Positions 26,248 to 35,077 of a stretch of 64,000 nucleotides of DNA are shown in pieces. The stretch spans positions 558,001 to 622,000 of the forward strand of contig NC_015727.1 of NCBI RefSeq assembly GCF_000219215.1, given 5' to 3'. This DNA comes from Cupriavidus necator N-1 (GTDB lineage Bacteria; Pseudomonadota; Gammaproteobacteria; Burkholderiales; Burkholderiaceae). Positions within the stretch are counted from its first letter, which is position 1, and each line of letters begins with the position of its first letter. The notes under the pieces are model-generated. The model made no database searches. It was not told the DNA's origin and saw only the letters and a list, made by a program, of their open reading frames with translations. Made by a program: the position numbers and the translations under genes.

Positions 26248-28539
26248 TTACACTACCTTGCGCACCGGCAGGCTGCGCACGCGCTTGCCCGTGGCGGCAA
26301 AGATCGCGTTGCATAGCGCCGGTGCCACTGGCGGCACCGGAGGCTCGCCGACGCCGCCCGGCGGCAGGTCATGATTGTCGTTCACGAGATGGGTACGGAT
26401 CACGCGCGGCGAGGCGTGGTGGCGCAGCACCTCGTAGTCGTGGAAGTTGCTCTGCTGCACGCGACCCTTGTCGAACGTGATCTCACTGCTCAATGCCAGA
26501 CTCAAGCCCATGATGGCGCCGCCCTCCATCTGCGCGCGAATGCGCTCGGGGTTGATTTGCGGGCCACAGTCCATTGCCATATCAACGGCCACTACGCGCA
26601 CCTCGCCCTTGGCGTCCACTGCCACCTCGACCACGGTGGCGGTGTAGCTCATGAAGCTGTAGCAGAATGCCAGGCCCAGTCCGTGGCCCTTGGGCAGCTT
26701 GCGGCCCCAGCCAGCGCCGCGTGCGGCGGCTTCGATGACGCCACGAAGGCGGCCCGTGTCGAAGGGATAGCGCTCCGGTGATTCCGTGTAGTTCCAGTTG
26801 TCGGCTAGCGTGCCAGGATCGATCTTGCGCGCCGTGCCAATCAGGTCGAGCGCAAACTGCTTGGGGTCCTTGCGCGCGCGATGCGCCAGTTCGGCGATGA
26901 AGCATTGCGCCGCGAAGGCATGCGGAATATTGGCGACCGAGCGGAACCAGCCGATGCGAGCATGGGCGGGCACCTCCGCCGTTTCAACCCGCACGTTGGG
27001 AATGCGGTAGGGCATGTTGATGGCCGACATGGCGGACTCGAACAACTGCTGCCCCTTGGCTCCTTCCGTGAACAGCGATGCGATCGTGGGCGCGGCACTG
27101 CGGTGCAGCCAGGACTGCACCTGTCCGTCCTTGCCGACCACGGCTTCCAGGCGCTCTGCCGAGACAGTGTGGAGGTAGTCGTGATGGATGTCGTCATCCC
27201 GTGTCCACACCAGTTTGACTGGCGTGCCCGCTGGCATGGCCTGGGCCACGATCGCGGCCTCGTCGACGAAGTCGGGCTTGGACTTGCGGCCAAAGCCACC
27301 GCCAAGCAACAGGACATTCACCTTGACGTTCTCGGGCCTGAGCTTCAGCCGCGTGGCCACGGCGCGCTGGGCCGCGAGCGGGTTCTGGACGGACGTCCAG
27401 ACTTCGGCATGATCGCCGCGGATCTGCACGGTGGCCACCGGCGGCTCCATCGATGCGTGGGCCAGGTGCGGCACGTAGTATTCAGCGGCAAAGCGCTCCG
27501 CCCTGGGCGCCTGGCTCCAGGCCTGCAGCGCATCGCCGGCATTGCGCACTACCTTGCCGGGTGTACGGGCGGCGGCTTCCAGCGTTTGCCGGTAGGCTGC
27601 CGATTCGTAGCCGCCGTTGGGCCCGTCGTCCCATTCGATCTCCAGGGCGGCGCGGCCTTGCATCGCCGACCAGGTGTTGCGCGCGACCACGGCGACACCA
27701 CCCAGCGGCTGGAAACCTGGCGCGCCCTTGAAGGCCGGTACTTCAACCACCTTCAGCACACCAGGTACTGCCAGCGCCTTGGCTGAATCGACGCGGCGCA
27801 GCTTCCCGCCCACCACCGGCGGACGCGCGACCACAGCATAAACCATCCCGGGCAGGCGCATATCCATGCCGTAGGTGGCCAGGCCTTTACCGATTGCCTC
27901 CAGGTCGACCAGCCGCACCCGCTCCTTGCCGATATAGCGGAAATCGGCTTTGTCCTTGAGCTTGAGCGCATTGACCTGCGGGACCGGCACCTTGGCTGCG
28001 TCCGCGGCCAACTCGCCATAGCCAAACCGGCGGCCCGTGGGCTGGTGGACAACTTCGTGCTGCACCGCGCGAACTTCCGCGATGGGTGCGGACCAGCGTG
28101 CCGCCGCGGCAGCTTCGAGCATATGGCGAGCCGCTGCGCCCACGCGGCGCATCGGCACAAAAAAATGCCGCACGCTGCGCGAACCGTCGACGTTCTGATT
28201 GCCGTAGCGGGCTTCATTGGCTTCCGCCTGGACGACCTTTACACGTTCCCAACGCGCTTCCATCTCGTCGGCCACGACCATCGGCAAGCTGGTGCGCACA
28301 CCGGTGCCCATCTCGGCGCGGTGTGCCACGATGGTGACCGTGCCGTCCGCCGCGATCGAGACAAAGGCCAACGGGTCGTCGACTGTGCCGCCAGGCATGG
28401 TGTCGGCACCATACTTTTTCGGTCCGGTCTCGGAGGCCCATACCGTGCTGACCGCGCCGCGTGCGGTGACGGCAAGTGTCAGCGCGCCCAGGCTGCCTTT
28501 CAGGAACCCACGCCGGGAGAGTTGAGCGGTTGTCATCAT
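26248..28539 (-). CDS. Molybdopterin-binding large subunit of an aldehyde oxidoreductase (xanthine dehydrogenase family)
   Basis: A 763-residue periplasmic enzyme subunit. The N-terminus QLSRRGFLKGSLGALTL is a twin-arginine signal. Further on are GFGRKSKPDFVDEAAIVA (molybdopterin contact), RSVANIPHAFAAQCFIDE-like and the C-terminal GVGEPPVPPVAPALCNAIFAATG with the Glu that serves as catalytic base in the family. It matches the IorB / isoquinoline 1-oxidoreductase beta-like group, which work with a small 2Fe-2S subunit and need no FAD subunit. The 2Fe-2S gene ends in TAA directly abutting this ATG. It probably oxidises aldehydes or N-heterocycles with electrons passed to a cytochrome. Confidence 0.92.
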   Translation of the reverse strand: MMTTAQLSRRGFLKGSLGALTLAVTARGAVSTVWASETGPKKYGADTMPGGTVDDPLAFVSIAADGTVTIVAHRAEMGTGVRTSLPMVVADEMEARWERVKVVQAEANEARYGNQNVDGSRSVRHFFVPMRRVGAAARHMLEAAAAARWSAPIAEVRAVQHEVVHQPTGRRFGYGELAADAAKVPVPQVNALKLKDKADFRYIGKERVRLVDLEAIGKGLATYGMDMRLPGMVYAVVARPPVVGGKLRRVDSAKALAVPGVLKVVEVPAFKGAPGFQPLGGVAVVARNTWSAMQGRAALEIEWDDGPNGGYESAAYRQTLEAAARTPGKVVRNAGDALQAWSQAPRAERFAAEYYVPHLAHASMEPPVATVQIRGDHAEVWTSVQNPLAAQRAVATRLKLRPENVKVNVLLLGGGFGRKSKPDFVDEAAIVAQAMPAGTPVKLVWTRDDDIHHDYLHTVSAERLEAVVGKDGQVQSWLHRSAAPTIASLFTEGAKGQQLFESAMSAINMPYRIPNVRVETAEVPAHARIGWFRSVANIPHAFAAQCFIAELAHRARKDPKQFALDLIGTARKIDPGTLADNWNYTESPERYPFDTGRLRGVIEAAARGAGWGRKLPKGHGLGLAFCYSFMSYTATVVEVAVDAKGEVRVVAVDMAMDCGPQINPERIRAQMEGGAIMGLSLALSSEITFDKGRVQQSNFHDYEVLRHHASPRVIRTHLVNDNHDLPPGGVGEPPVPPVAPALCNAIFAATGKRVRSLPVRKVV

Positions 28540-29010
28540 TTACCGAGCCCCCCGCGACAGCTGGCTGGCCGCCTGCTTGATGGCCGCGCGAATGCGCGGA
28601 TACGTGCCGCAGCGGCAGATATTGCCGCTCATGGCCTCGTCGATCTGCTCTTCGGTGGGCGCGGGCGTGGCCTTGAGCAGGGTCACAGCGGCCATGATCT
28701 GTCCCGCCTGGCAATAGCCACACTGGGCGACGTTGTGCTCCACCCATGCCCGCTGCACCAGCCGGCCCACGCGGTCGGCCTCCATGGCTTCAATGGTGGA
28801 GATCGCATGCCCGTAAGCGGCGGAAACAGGGGTGACGCAAGCGCGGACCGGCGTGTTATCCAAGTGCACCGTACAGGCGCCGCAAAGCGCCATGCCGCAA
28901 CCGAACTTGGTGCCGGTCATGCCGAGCTCATCGCGCAGCACCCATAGCAACGGCATGTCGTCTGGCGCGTTGATATCTTTGGCCTGGCCGTTGACTTGAA
29001 GTTGGGGCAT
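28540..29010 (-). CDS. 2Fe-2S small subunit of the aldehyde oxidoreductase
   Basis: A 156-residue protein with two 2Fe-2S clusters. The plant-type cluster ligands are in [16 protein letters not shown] with one more Cys in VRACVTP, and the second cluster ligands are in [10 protein letters not shown] and [12 protein letters not shown]. It passes electrons from the molybdenum site and is co-exported with the large subunit. It is first in the two-gene operon; a LysR-type operator motif lies about 90 bases upstream at 29101-29127. Confidence 0.93.
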   Translation of the reverse strand: MPQLQVNGQAKDINAPDDMPLLWVLRDELGMTGTKFGCGMALCGACTVHLDNTPVRACVTPVSAAYGHAISTIEAMEADRVGRLVQRAWVEHNVAQCGYCQAGQIMAAVTLLKATPAPTEEQIDEAMSGNICRCGTYPRIRAAIKQAASQLSRGAR

Positions 29011-29100
29011 GGCAAATCTCTGGTTATGCGAATGAAAGTACGGAACGCTAATCGCGCGGGCGAGGGTAACGCCAGCGACGGATTATTGTCCGAAACACTC

Positions 29101-29127
29101 ATTAGTACCTCTTATAGGCCTATTAAG
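29101..29127. promoter_or_regulatory. Putative LysR operator upstream of the aldehyde oxidoreductase operon
   Basis: ATTAG-TACCT-CTTATA-GGCCTA-TTAAG, followed by CATTAATTAAG. It has exactly the spacing of the site next to the LysR gene at 23179. It lies in the 184-base gap between the oxidoreductase operon and the end of the MFS gene, so its only plausible target is the oxidoreductase. Confidence 0.65.
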
Positions 29128-29194
29128 CATTAATTAAGCAAGAGGTTTCGGAGAGGCTGAATCTCTTGTTTTCGCTTCCGGAGAATGGCTGGCG

Positions 29195-30778
29195 TCAGAA
29201 GTGGTACCGCTGGTCCCCGACATAGCGCTTGCGCACTGGCGGCTGTTCGCCAATGTGAAAGGCAAGGCGTCGTTCGCGCAGCTCGGCGTCTGCGGCGGTG
29301 AATCGCTCCAGCCTGCGCTGGTGCTCGAGCCAGTTCTCATGGAGAAAGTACTCGAGATAGCATCCCTGGATCGCAGTGTCCCGGAAAAGCCCCCAGGACA
29401 GCGCACCCCGGCGCAGCCGGGCCGCGCGTGTGAGGTGCATTACCTGAACGAACTCCGCAGCATGCGCAGGGTTGATGTGGTATTCGACCGTCACCATGAC
29501 GGGGCCTTCGTCCGGCTGAACCGCGGTCACCGGCTCCATCACCTCAGTAGCAGGCACCAGATCGAGGTTGACATCCTTGCCGCCCACGGACCAGCGCCGG
29601 ACGATCGGAAGCAGAAGCACACCTGCCACTGCCGCCGATACGATGGCCGCCTGTACGCCGAACCTGGCTGCAACACTGCCGAACAGCATCGCGCCAAGGG
29701 CGGTGCCGCCCATCAGTGCCATCTGATAGACCGACATGCCACGTGCGCGCACCCAGTTGGGCAGAGCCAGCTGTGCCGCTGTCGACAGGGTATTCGCCGT
29801 CGAGATCCACGCCATGCCAACGATAAAGATGGCCGGCAGGGCAATCCAGGTTGCCGGCGCAAGTGCTACGACCCCACTTGCCGCCGCGTGCATCAGAGAG
29901 CCCCACAAAACGATCTGATCCCGGCCGAGTCGTGCTCGCCATCGCGGCATCAGCAGCGCAGCGGCGATGGCGCCTGTCCCCATGGTCGCCAACAGCAGCG
30001 TGAACATACCCGGGCCAGCACCGCTCAAGCGGCGTGCTACCAGGGGCATCAGCGCAACGAGTGCGCTCATCTGCAGGGAGAAGAGGAAGACTCTCAATGT
30101 GACCGCGCGCATCCGCGGTGACTCGCGCACATGCTGCAGGCCGATGCGGACGGCGCCGAAGAATCGTTCCCCGGGTAGCGTTGTCTGCCGCTTGACCGAG
30201 CGCCAGCGCAGGATCACGACGAGCGCCCCCGCGGCAACGACGGCGTTGAGAACGAACACCCAGGCGGTGCCGGGTCCGGCCAGCAATGCTCCTGCGACGG
30301 TCGGACCCACGACGCGGGAAAGATTCATGGAGATGCCGTTTAAGGCAAGTGCCGCTGGCAGCTGTCCCTTGGTGACCACCTCGGGGACGATGGCGGCAAA
30401 GACAGGCCAGCGCATGGCCAGCCCGATACCGTTAAGGAAGGTCAGGCCAAGGAGCAACTCCGCGGATAGCGCATTGGCAAACGCGAGCGCGGCAGTGAGC
30501 AGGGACACGGCCGCGACCCAAAGCTGGGTCGAGGCGAGATATAGGCGCCGGTCAGAAATGTCTGCCAGCGCCCCGCTGGGCAGCCCGAGCAGGAATACCG
30601 GCAGAGTGCTCGCGCTCTGGACCAGCGCGACCATCACGGCACTGTCGGTCAGCGTTGTCATCAACCACGCAGATGCAACGTCGTTCATCCACATTGTCAT
30701 GTTCGCCGCCAGCCAGGCGAACCAGAGGCTCCGGAATACAGGGCCTTCAAGCGGCATCAATGCGGTAGGTAGTTTCAT
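29195..30778 (-). CDS. MFS exporter of the EntS-like MFS_3 family with a soluble C-terminal domain
   Basis: A 527-residue protein. The first ~410 residues form a twelve-segment transporter (FRSLWFAWLAANMTMWMNDV at the start, LPSGALADISDRR loop, FLNGIGLAMRWPVFAAIVPE), typical of MFS_3/EntS-like exporters. The last ~110 residues (from about VTVEYHINPAHAAEFVQ) form a soluble ferredoxin-like domain resembling antibiotic-biosynthesis monooxygenase folds; this fusion is usual in the family. It diverges from a LysR gene, with two tandem 17-bp palindromes between them. Confidence 0.88.
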   Translation of the reverse strand: MKLPTALMPLEGPVFRSLWFAWLAANMTMWMNDVASAWLMTTLTDSAVMVALVQSASTLPVFLLGLPSGALADISDRRLYLASTQLWVAAVSLLTAALAFANALSAELLLGLTFLNGIGLAMRWPVFAAIVPEVVTKGQLPAALALNGISMNLSRVVGPTVAGALLAGPGTAWVFVLNAVVAAGALVVILRWRSVKRQTTLPGERFFGAVRIGLQHVRESPRMRAVTLRVFLFSLQMSALVALMPLVARRLSGAGPGMFTLLLATMGTGAIAAALLMPRWRARLGRDQIVLWGSLMHAAASGVVALAPATWIALPAIFIVGMAWISTANTLSTAAQLALPNWVRARGMSVYQMALMGGTALGAMLFGSVAARFGVQAAIVSAAVAGVLLLPIVRRWSVGGKDVNLDLVPATEVMEPVTAVQPDEGPVMVTVEYHINPAHAAEFVQVMHLTRAARLRRGALSWGLFRDTAIQGCYLEYFLHENWLEHQRRLERFTAADAELRERRLAFHIGEQPPVRKRYVGDQRYHF

Positions 30779-30848
30779 CTATGTTGCCTTGGCGAATCAG
30801 CCTGGGAAGGATAGGGGGAAATGCCCTATCACCGCGCGGCGCGACCGA

Positions 30849-30857
30849 TGGTATCAT
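30849..30857 (+). promoter_or_regulatory. Extended -10 box next to operator pair A
   Basis: TGGTATCAT matches the extended -10 pattern TG-N-TATNNT. It reads towards the LysR gene at 30984 and is followed one base later by the first 17-bp palindrome. The same nine bases occur on the minus strand at 53132-53140 in front of the thiolase operon. Confidence 0.45.
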
Positions 30858-30858
30858 G

Positions 30859-30894
30859 GTTCCGAATATCAGACCACGTTCCGGCTATCGGAAC
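30859..30894. promoter_or_regulatory. Operator pair A: two 17-bp palindromes, 19-bp pitch
   Basis: Site A1 is GTTCCGAATATCAGACC (30859-30875) and A2 is GTTCCGGCTATCGGAAC (30878-30894); A2 is palindromic in its outer six bases on each side. The pattern resembles IclR-family operators such as those of PcaU/PobR. It lies between the divergent MFS_3 and LysR genes. Confidence 0.6.
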
Positions 30895-30983
30895 CAGAGG
30901 TCGTGAAACAGGGGACCCGCCGCAGGGCGGCAGCGCGTGAAGGACTTCTACGCCGGAGAGGTCGCCAATGTGACCTGTACATC

Positions 30984-31895
30984 ATGGAGAATGTGCGCGG
31001 TATCAATACCTTTATCCGGATTGTGCAGACCGGCAACTTCAGCCGTGCTGCCCGAGAACTGGGCATCACGCCACAAGCGGCCAGCATTCACGTCAAGCTG
31101 ATCGAGGACTGGGTCGGTGTCCGGCTTCTCAATCGCAGTACTCGGAAGATCAGCCTTACCGAAGAAGGCGCCAGCTTCTACCGTACCTGCGTTGGGGCGT
31201 TTCGCTCGATCGACGATGAGATCGAGCGGATGCGTGACGCCTCGGAGGAAGCCTTCGGCACCGTCAAGCTTGCCGCGCCGGTCGGCATGGCTTCGCGCTT
31301 CATCGCTCCGGCACTGGGACGCTTCCTCGAGAACTACCCGCGCGTTTCCGTCGACCTCATTGTTCAGAACAGGATTCCCGACGTCGTCGCCGAAGGCATC
31401 GACGTCGGCGTCCTTCCCCACCCCCTGCCGGACACGACGTTGATCGCGCGACGCGTGGTGACATCGCCATTCGTCCTTTGTGCTTCCCCCGCCTACCTGC
31501 AACGCCACGGCAGGCCGATGACCATCGAGGAGTTGGCGCGCCATCGCCGGCTCGATATCCGGAGCTGGGTGACGAACGCGGTGCGGCCATGGCGGCTGCG
31601 ATCCGGACACGAGGTCGTAACCGGCCAGGGACGAGCGTGCCTGGTGACCAATGACGGCGACAGTCTCATCGAGGCGATGCTCAGTGGCGCCGGAATCGGG
31701 CTCCTCACGCGCTACCGCGTGAGCCCTTACCTCCGCTCCGGACGCCTTGAGACAGTGTTGGATGGGCAGGTCGACGGCGAACTGAGCTACTCGATCTACA
31801 TGCAGCAACGTAACCAGATACCAAGAAAGATCCGCGTCATGGCGGACTTTCTGTATCACGTCCTCAGCTTGCATCCCGATTTTCGCCAGGAGTGA
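30984..31895 (+). CDS. LysR-family transcriptional regulator
   Basis: A 303-residue regulator starting MENVRGINTFIRIVQTGNFSRAARELGITPQ; the helix-turn-helix continues to LLNRSTRKISLTEEG and a substrate-binding domain follows. The frame stays open for a further kilobase upstream, but that part is antisense to the MFS gene and not protein-like. No clear ribosome site is visible before the ATG. It diverges from the MFS exporter and lies upstream of an FAD-dependent dehydrogenase on its own strand, either of which could be its target. Confidence 0.9.
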   Translation: MENVRGINTFIRIVQTGNFSRAARELGITPQAASIHVKLIEDWVGVRLLNRSTRKISLTEEGASFYRTCVGAFRSIDDEIERMRDASEEAFGTVKLAAPVGMASRFIAPALGRFLENYPRVSVDLIVQNRIPDVVAEGIDVGVLPHPLPDTTLIARRVVTSPFVLCASPAYLQRHGRPMTIEELARHRRLDIRSWVTNAVRPWRLRSGHEVVTGQGRACLVTNDGDSLIEAMLSGAGIGLLTRYRVSPYLRSGRLETVLDGQVDGELSYSIYMQQRNQIPRKIRVMADFLYHVLSLHPDFRQE

Positions 31896-32176
31896 GGTGA
31901 CTGGCAATGCGGCCCGATTCGCACGCGCCGCGTCGGCGTGGCAGCGCTTTGCCGATTTCCCGGGCGTCACCGCAAGCCGGAGGCGTGCGGGCTGCCGCTC
32001 CTGAAGCCCGCCCTGCGAAGATCCTGCCTTCATTATCAATTGGCAGTTGAAGGTGCTTAAAACCGGCTCGTGGTTTCGCCGCGAGCACGACCCTAGAATG
32101 GCTTCGTCATTCGCTGCTCCATAACGAAAGGTCAGCCAGCGCAGGCTTCTTAACGGCAAGAAAAGCGGGGGGTTCC

Positions 32177-33598
32177 ATGAAATCGATCGATACCGATGTC
32201 GTCATCGTCGGCGCAGGGATCGCGGGTCTGACAACGGCCGTGCGTTTGTCGGAACAAGGCATCAAAACGCTGGTGCTGGAGAGCGGGGAGTCGGGGAAAT
32301 ACCTGTGCAACACGCGCTTGGCTGGCGGCGCGTTCCACGTCGCGCACCAGGACGTGGCAGACGATTCACAGGTGATCCTGCGTGCCATCACCAGGCGCAC
32401 CGGTGACTCCGCAAGCACCGAACTGGTGGAGGCGCTGGCAAACGACATTGGCGAAGCGACCCGATGGCTGAAGCGGCAGGGCGTTCGGTTTATCAGGGTG
32501 GGGTATGAGTCGTACCGCAAGCATACCCTGGCACCGCCGATCGCGACGCGGGGCCGCGAGTATTGGGTAGGCCGCGGTGGTGATGTGCTGTTGCGCACCC
32601 TGGCCAGCGGCCTGCAGAAACACGGCGGCAAAATCCTGCACGGCGCTCGCGCCACCGGCCTGACCATGCGTGACAGCGCCTGTGTCGGCTTGCACGCGGA
32701 GTTCACGTCGGGACCGGTCGATATCGAGGCAAGGGCTGTCGTGATCTGCGACGGCGGATTCCATTCGAACATGGATCTGCTGCGCGAGTTCATCAGCCCC
32801 GCGCCGGAGAAGCTCAAACAGCGGAACGCGCAGACTGGCCATGGCGATGGGCTACGGATGGCTCGCGAAGCGGGCGCGCAACTGGTGGGGCTCAACCGGT
32901 TCTACGGCCATGTGCTGGCGCAGGACGCCATGCACAACGATGACCTGTCGCCATTCCCGATGATGGATTTCGTGTGCGCAGCGGGAATTGTCGTCGACTT
33001 GTCCGGCCGGCGGTTCGTGAACGAGGGCCTGGGCGGCGTGACCATGGCCAACACGATCGCGGCGCAGGCGGATCCGCTGGGCGCAACGGTAATTTTCGAT
33101 GCGGATATCTGGAACGGGCCCGGGCGCGAGTATCTGATTTCCGCCAACCCGACATTGGTGTCGAGCGGAGGCACCCTTTTCTCCGCCACCGACCTCGGCA
33201 GTCTGGCAAGCCAGGTCGGCGTGCCCGCTGAAGTCCTGCAGCAGACGGTGGCGCAGTACAACGCGGCCGTAGACAGCGGCTTGGCCGGCAACCTGGCACC
33301 AACGCGCACCACCGATGGCTATCAGGCCTGGCCAATCCGCAAGGCGCCGTTCTACGCGGTGAAGCTCTGCGCCGGCATCACCTACACCATGGGCGGGATC
33401 GCCATTGACGTTGACGGGCGAGTGCTAGACACAGCCAACCGGCCGATTGCGAACCTGTACGCGGCTGGCTGCGCGACGGGTGGCATCGAAGGCGGTGGTG
33501 ATCGAGAGCAAGTCGCGTACATCGGCGGGCTCAGCCGGTCCACGGTCTTTGGCTTGCGCGCAGCGAATGCGATTGCGTCGACGTTGATCCCGGCGTGA
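32177..33598 (+). CDS. FAD-dependent dehydrogenase of the fumarate reductase / TcuA-like family
   Basis: A 473-residue flavoprotein. The N-terminus DTDVVIVGAGIAGLTTAVRL binds FAD, GGAFHVAHQD follows, and the C-terminus has ITYTMGGIAIDVDGRVLD and NLYAAGCATGGIEGG, typical of the FAD_binding_2 family. It lacks a signal peptide. It is the second of three paralogous flavoproteins in the window (others at 392 and 53836). It is followed by a small membrane protein and a Bug-type binding protein, which suggests a carboxylic acid substrate; the exact reaction is unknown. Confidence 0.85.
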   Translation: MKSIDTDVVIVGAGIAGLTTAVRLSEQGIKTLVLESGESGKYLCNTRLAGGAFHVAHQDVADDSQVILRAITRRTGDSASTELVEALANDIGEATRWLKRQGVRFIRVGYESYRKHTLAPPIATRGREYWVGRGGDVLLRTLASGLQKHGGKILHGARATGLTMRDSACVGLHAEFTSGPVDIEARAVVICDGGFHSNMDLLREFISPAPEKLKQRNAQTGHGDGLRMAREAGAQLVGLNRFYGHVLAQDAMHNDDLSPFPMMDFVCAAGIVVDLSGRRFVNEGLGGVTMANTIAAQADPLGATVIFDADIWNGPGREYLISANPTLVSSGGTLFSATDLGSLASQVGVPAEVLQQTVAQYNAAVDSGLAGNLAPTRTTDGYQAWPIRKAPFYAVKLCAGITYTMGGIAIDVDGRVLDTANRPIANLYAAGCATGGIEGGGDREQVAYIGGLSRSTVFGLRAANAIASTLIPA

Positions 33599-33628
33599 AT
33601 CGTCGACCATCGTCTGATGTCACCGAAC

Positions 33629-33652
33629 GCTGTGACGTACTTGCGTCATAGC
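33629..33652. promoter_or_regulatory. Inverted repeat upstream of a small membrane protein gene
   Basis: TGACG-TACTTG-CGTCA is a perfect 5-bp inverted repeat, extendable to 9-bp arms with one mismatch (GCTGTGACG and CGTCATAGC). It lies in the gap between the flavoprotein stop and the start at 33686. It could be an operator or a small RNA hairpin. Confidence 0.35.
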
Positions 33653-33685
33653 GACACATTTCCTTTCGATAGCGGAGTACTACAT

Positions 33686-33931
33686 ATGCAAGTTCACACC
33701 GATCAAGCGGTCCCGACTTTTCCGGCGCTGCATTTCCTCGTCAACCACGGCAACGTACTGGCGCTACTGCTTGCCCTATGCCCACCGTTGGGTGGCTTGT
33801 TGCTCTGGACCGCGGGCGGCTCGCCTGCCTTCCTTGCTGCCGGCACGTTAGGCGCAGCTTTCCTGTACCTGATCATGCGCAGCTATGTCGACCTGGTCAG
33901 GATCATCGTTGACATGATGCTGCCAAAGTGA
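33686..33931 (+). CDS. Small membrane protein, hypothetical
   Basis: An 81-residue protein beginning MQVHTDQAVPTFPALHFLVN, followed by two strongly hydrophobic segments (about residues 20-40 and 45-65) and a short tail ending MMLPK. The ATG at 33686 has GGAG upstream. It lies between a flavoprotein gene and a Bug binding protein gene, all on one strand, so it may anchor or support one of them. I know no function for it. Confidence 0.65.
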   Translation: MQVHTDQAVPTFPALHFLVNHGNVLALLLALCPPLGGLLLWTAGGSPAFLAAGTLGAAFLYLIMRSYVDLVRIIVDMMLPK

Positions 33932-33996
33932 GTGGCGTAGCGCAACGCACGGCGCCAGTCAACTGACACGCAACACTTCTGATGGGGTGAGCACGA

Positions 33997-35010
33997 ATGA
34001 CGGGATTCTTCTTTGCGGCCAGCGCCAGCGGTGCGCGGCTTCGTGTAGTGGTTCTGCGACTGATGGCGGCCGCCTTCGCCTGCGCCGTCGCGATGACGGC
34101 AATGGCCGGCGCGGCACAGTCCTATCCGGACCGGCCCATCCGCTGGATCGTGCCGTGGCCGCCGGGTGGGGGCGCTGATCTGCTCGCGCGGATACTGCAT
34201 GCGCGGCTGGGGCAGGTTCTTGGCCAGCCCGTTGTGATCGACAACCGCGGGGGGGCAGCGGGCAACATTGGCGCTGCAGCAGGGGCCAGAGCGGCCCCGG
34301 ACGGGTACACACTGACCTTTGCATATTCGGCGACGCATTCGATCAATCCGCTTGTGTTCCCCAGAATGCCCTTCACCGAAGATGACTTTGCGCCCGTGAT
34401 CTTCTTGACGCTGGTCCCGCAGGTGCTCGTGGTCAACGCCAACCTGCCGGTTCACAACGTGCAGGAACTCATTGCGCTGTCGAAGAAGCGACAGGTTACC
34501 TATGCGTCGTCAGCGCCGGGGTCCATAGGCCACCTTGGCGGTGAACTGTTGGCGTCGATGACCGGCGCCAACATGCTGCACGTGCCCTATCGAGGCGGCG
34601 GTCCAGCCCTGACAGCAGTGCTGTCCGGCGAAATCGACGCCCTGATCGGCATACCCGTCGTCGTCGGGCCGCAAATCAAGGCCGGAAAGCTGCGTGCGAT
34701 CGGCATCACGACGTCGAAGCGGACTGTTGTACTGCCAGGTGTACCAACGATAGCGGAATCAGGCGTGCCGACCTTCGACGTGAGCTCATGGAATGGCGTA
34801 CTGGTCCCGGCCGGGACGCCGCCCGAGGTGATCGCCCGGCTCAATGCGGCATTTAACAAGACCCTGGCGGATCCGAAGGTGCGCGCGCAACTCGCCGAAG
34901 CCGGGTACGAGATCGTCGGGGGCGAGCCCGAGAGGATGTCCCGCTTTATCGTGAGCGAACTGGGCAAATGGAGGCCGGTAGTGAAAAAGGTAAATCTCCA
35001 CGTCGAATGA
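33997..35010 (+). CDS. Bug-family (TctC) periplasmic substrate-binding protein
   Basis: A 337-residue exported binding protein. After a signal region of about 45 residues ending AGAAQS it reads YPDRPIRWIVPWPPGGGADLLAR, the conserved start of tripartite tricarboxylate transporter receptors; GQVLGQPVVIDNRGG and PDGYTLTF follow. The family binds carboxylates, amino acids or aromatic acids. There is no TctA or TctB gene nearby, as is common for the many Bug proteins of Bordetella and Cupriavidus. It lies just before an Ldh-type dehydrogenase gene. Confidence 0.9.
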   Translation: MTGFFFAASASGARLRVVVLRLMAAAFACAVAMTAMAGAAQSYPDRPIRWIVPWPPGGGADLLARILHARLGQVLGQPVVIDNRGGAAGNIGAAAGARAAPDGYTLTFAYSATHSINPLVFPRMPFTEDDFAPVIFLTLVPQVLVVNANLPVHNVQELIALSKKRQVTYASSAPGSIGHLGGELLASMTGANMLHVPYRGGGPALTAVLSGEIDALIGIPVVVGPQIKAGKLRAIGITTSKRTVVLPGVPTIAESGVPTFDVSSWNGVLVPAGTPPEVIARLNAAFNKTLADPKVRAQLAEAGYEIVGGEPERMSRFIVSELGKWRPVVKKVNLHVE

Positions 35011-35077
35011 AGCAAAGTGCGCAGTCAACGCTTACGTCTCTCTGCACCACCTCAACCTCGATACTCGATTCGATACC

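Noticed and set aside
29967-30983. N-terminal extension of the LysR frame by 339 codons
   Set aside because: It lies antisense to the MFS_3 gene and shows no protein family; the regulator starts at its winged helix at 30984.
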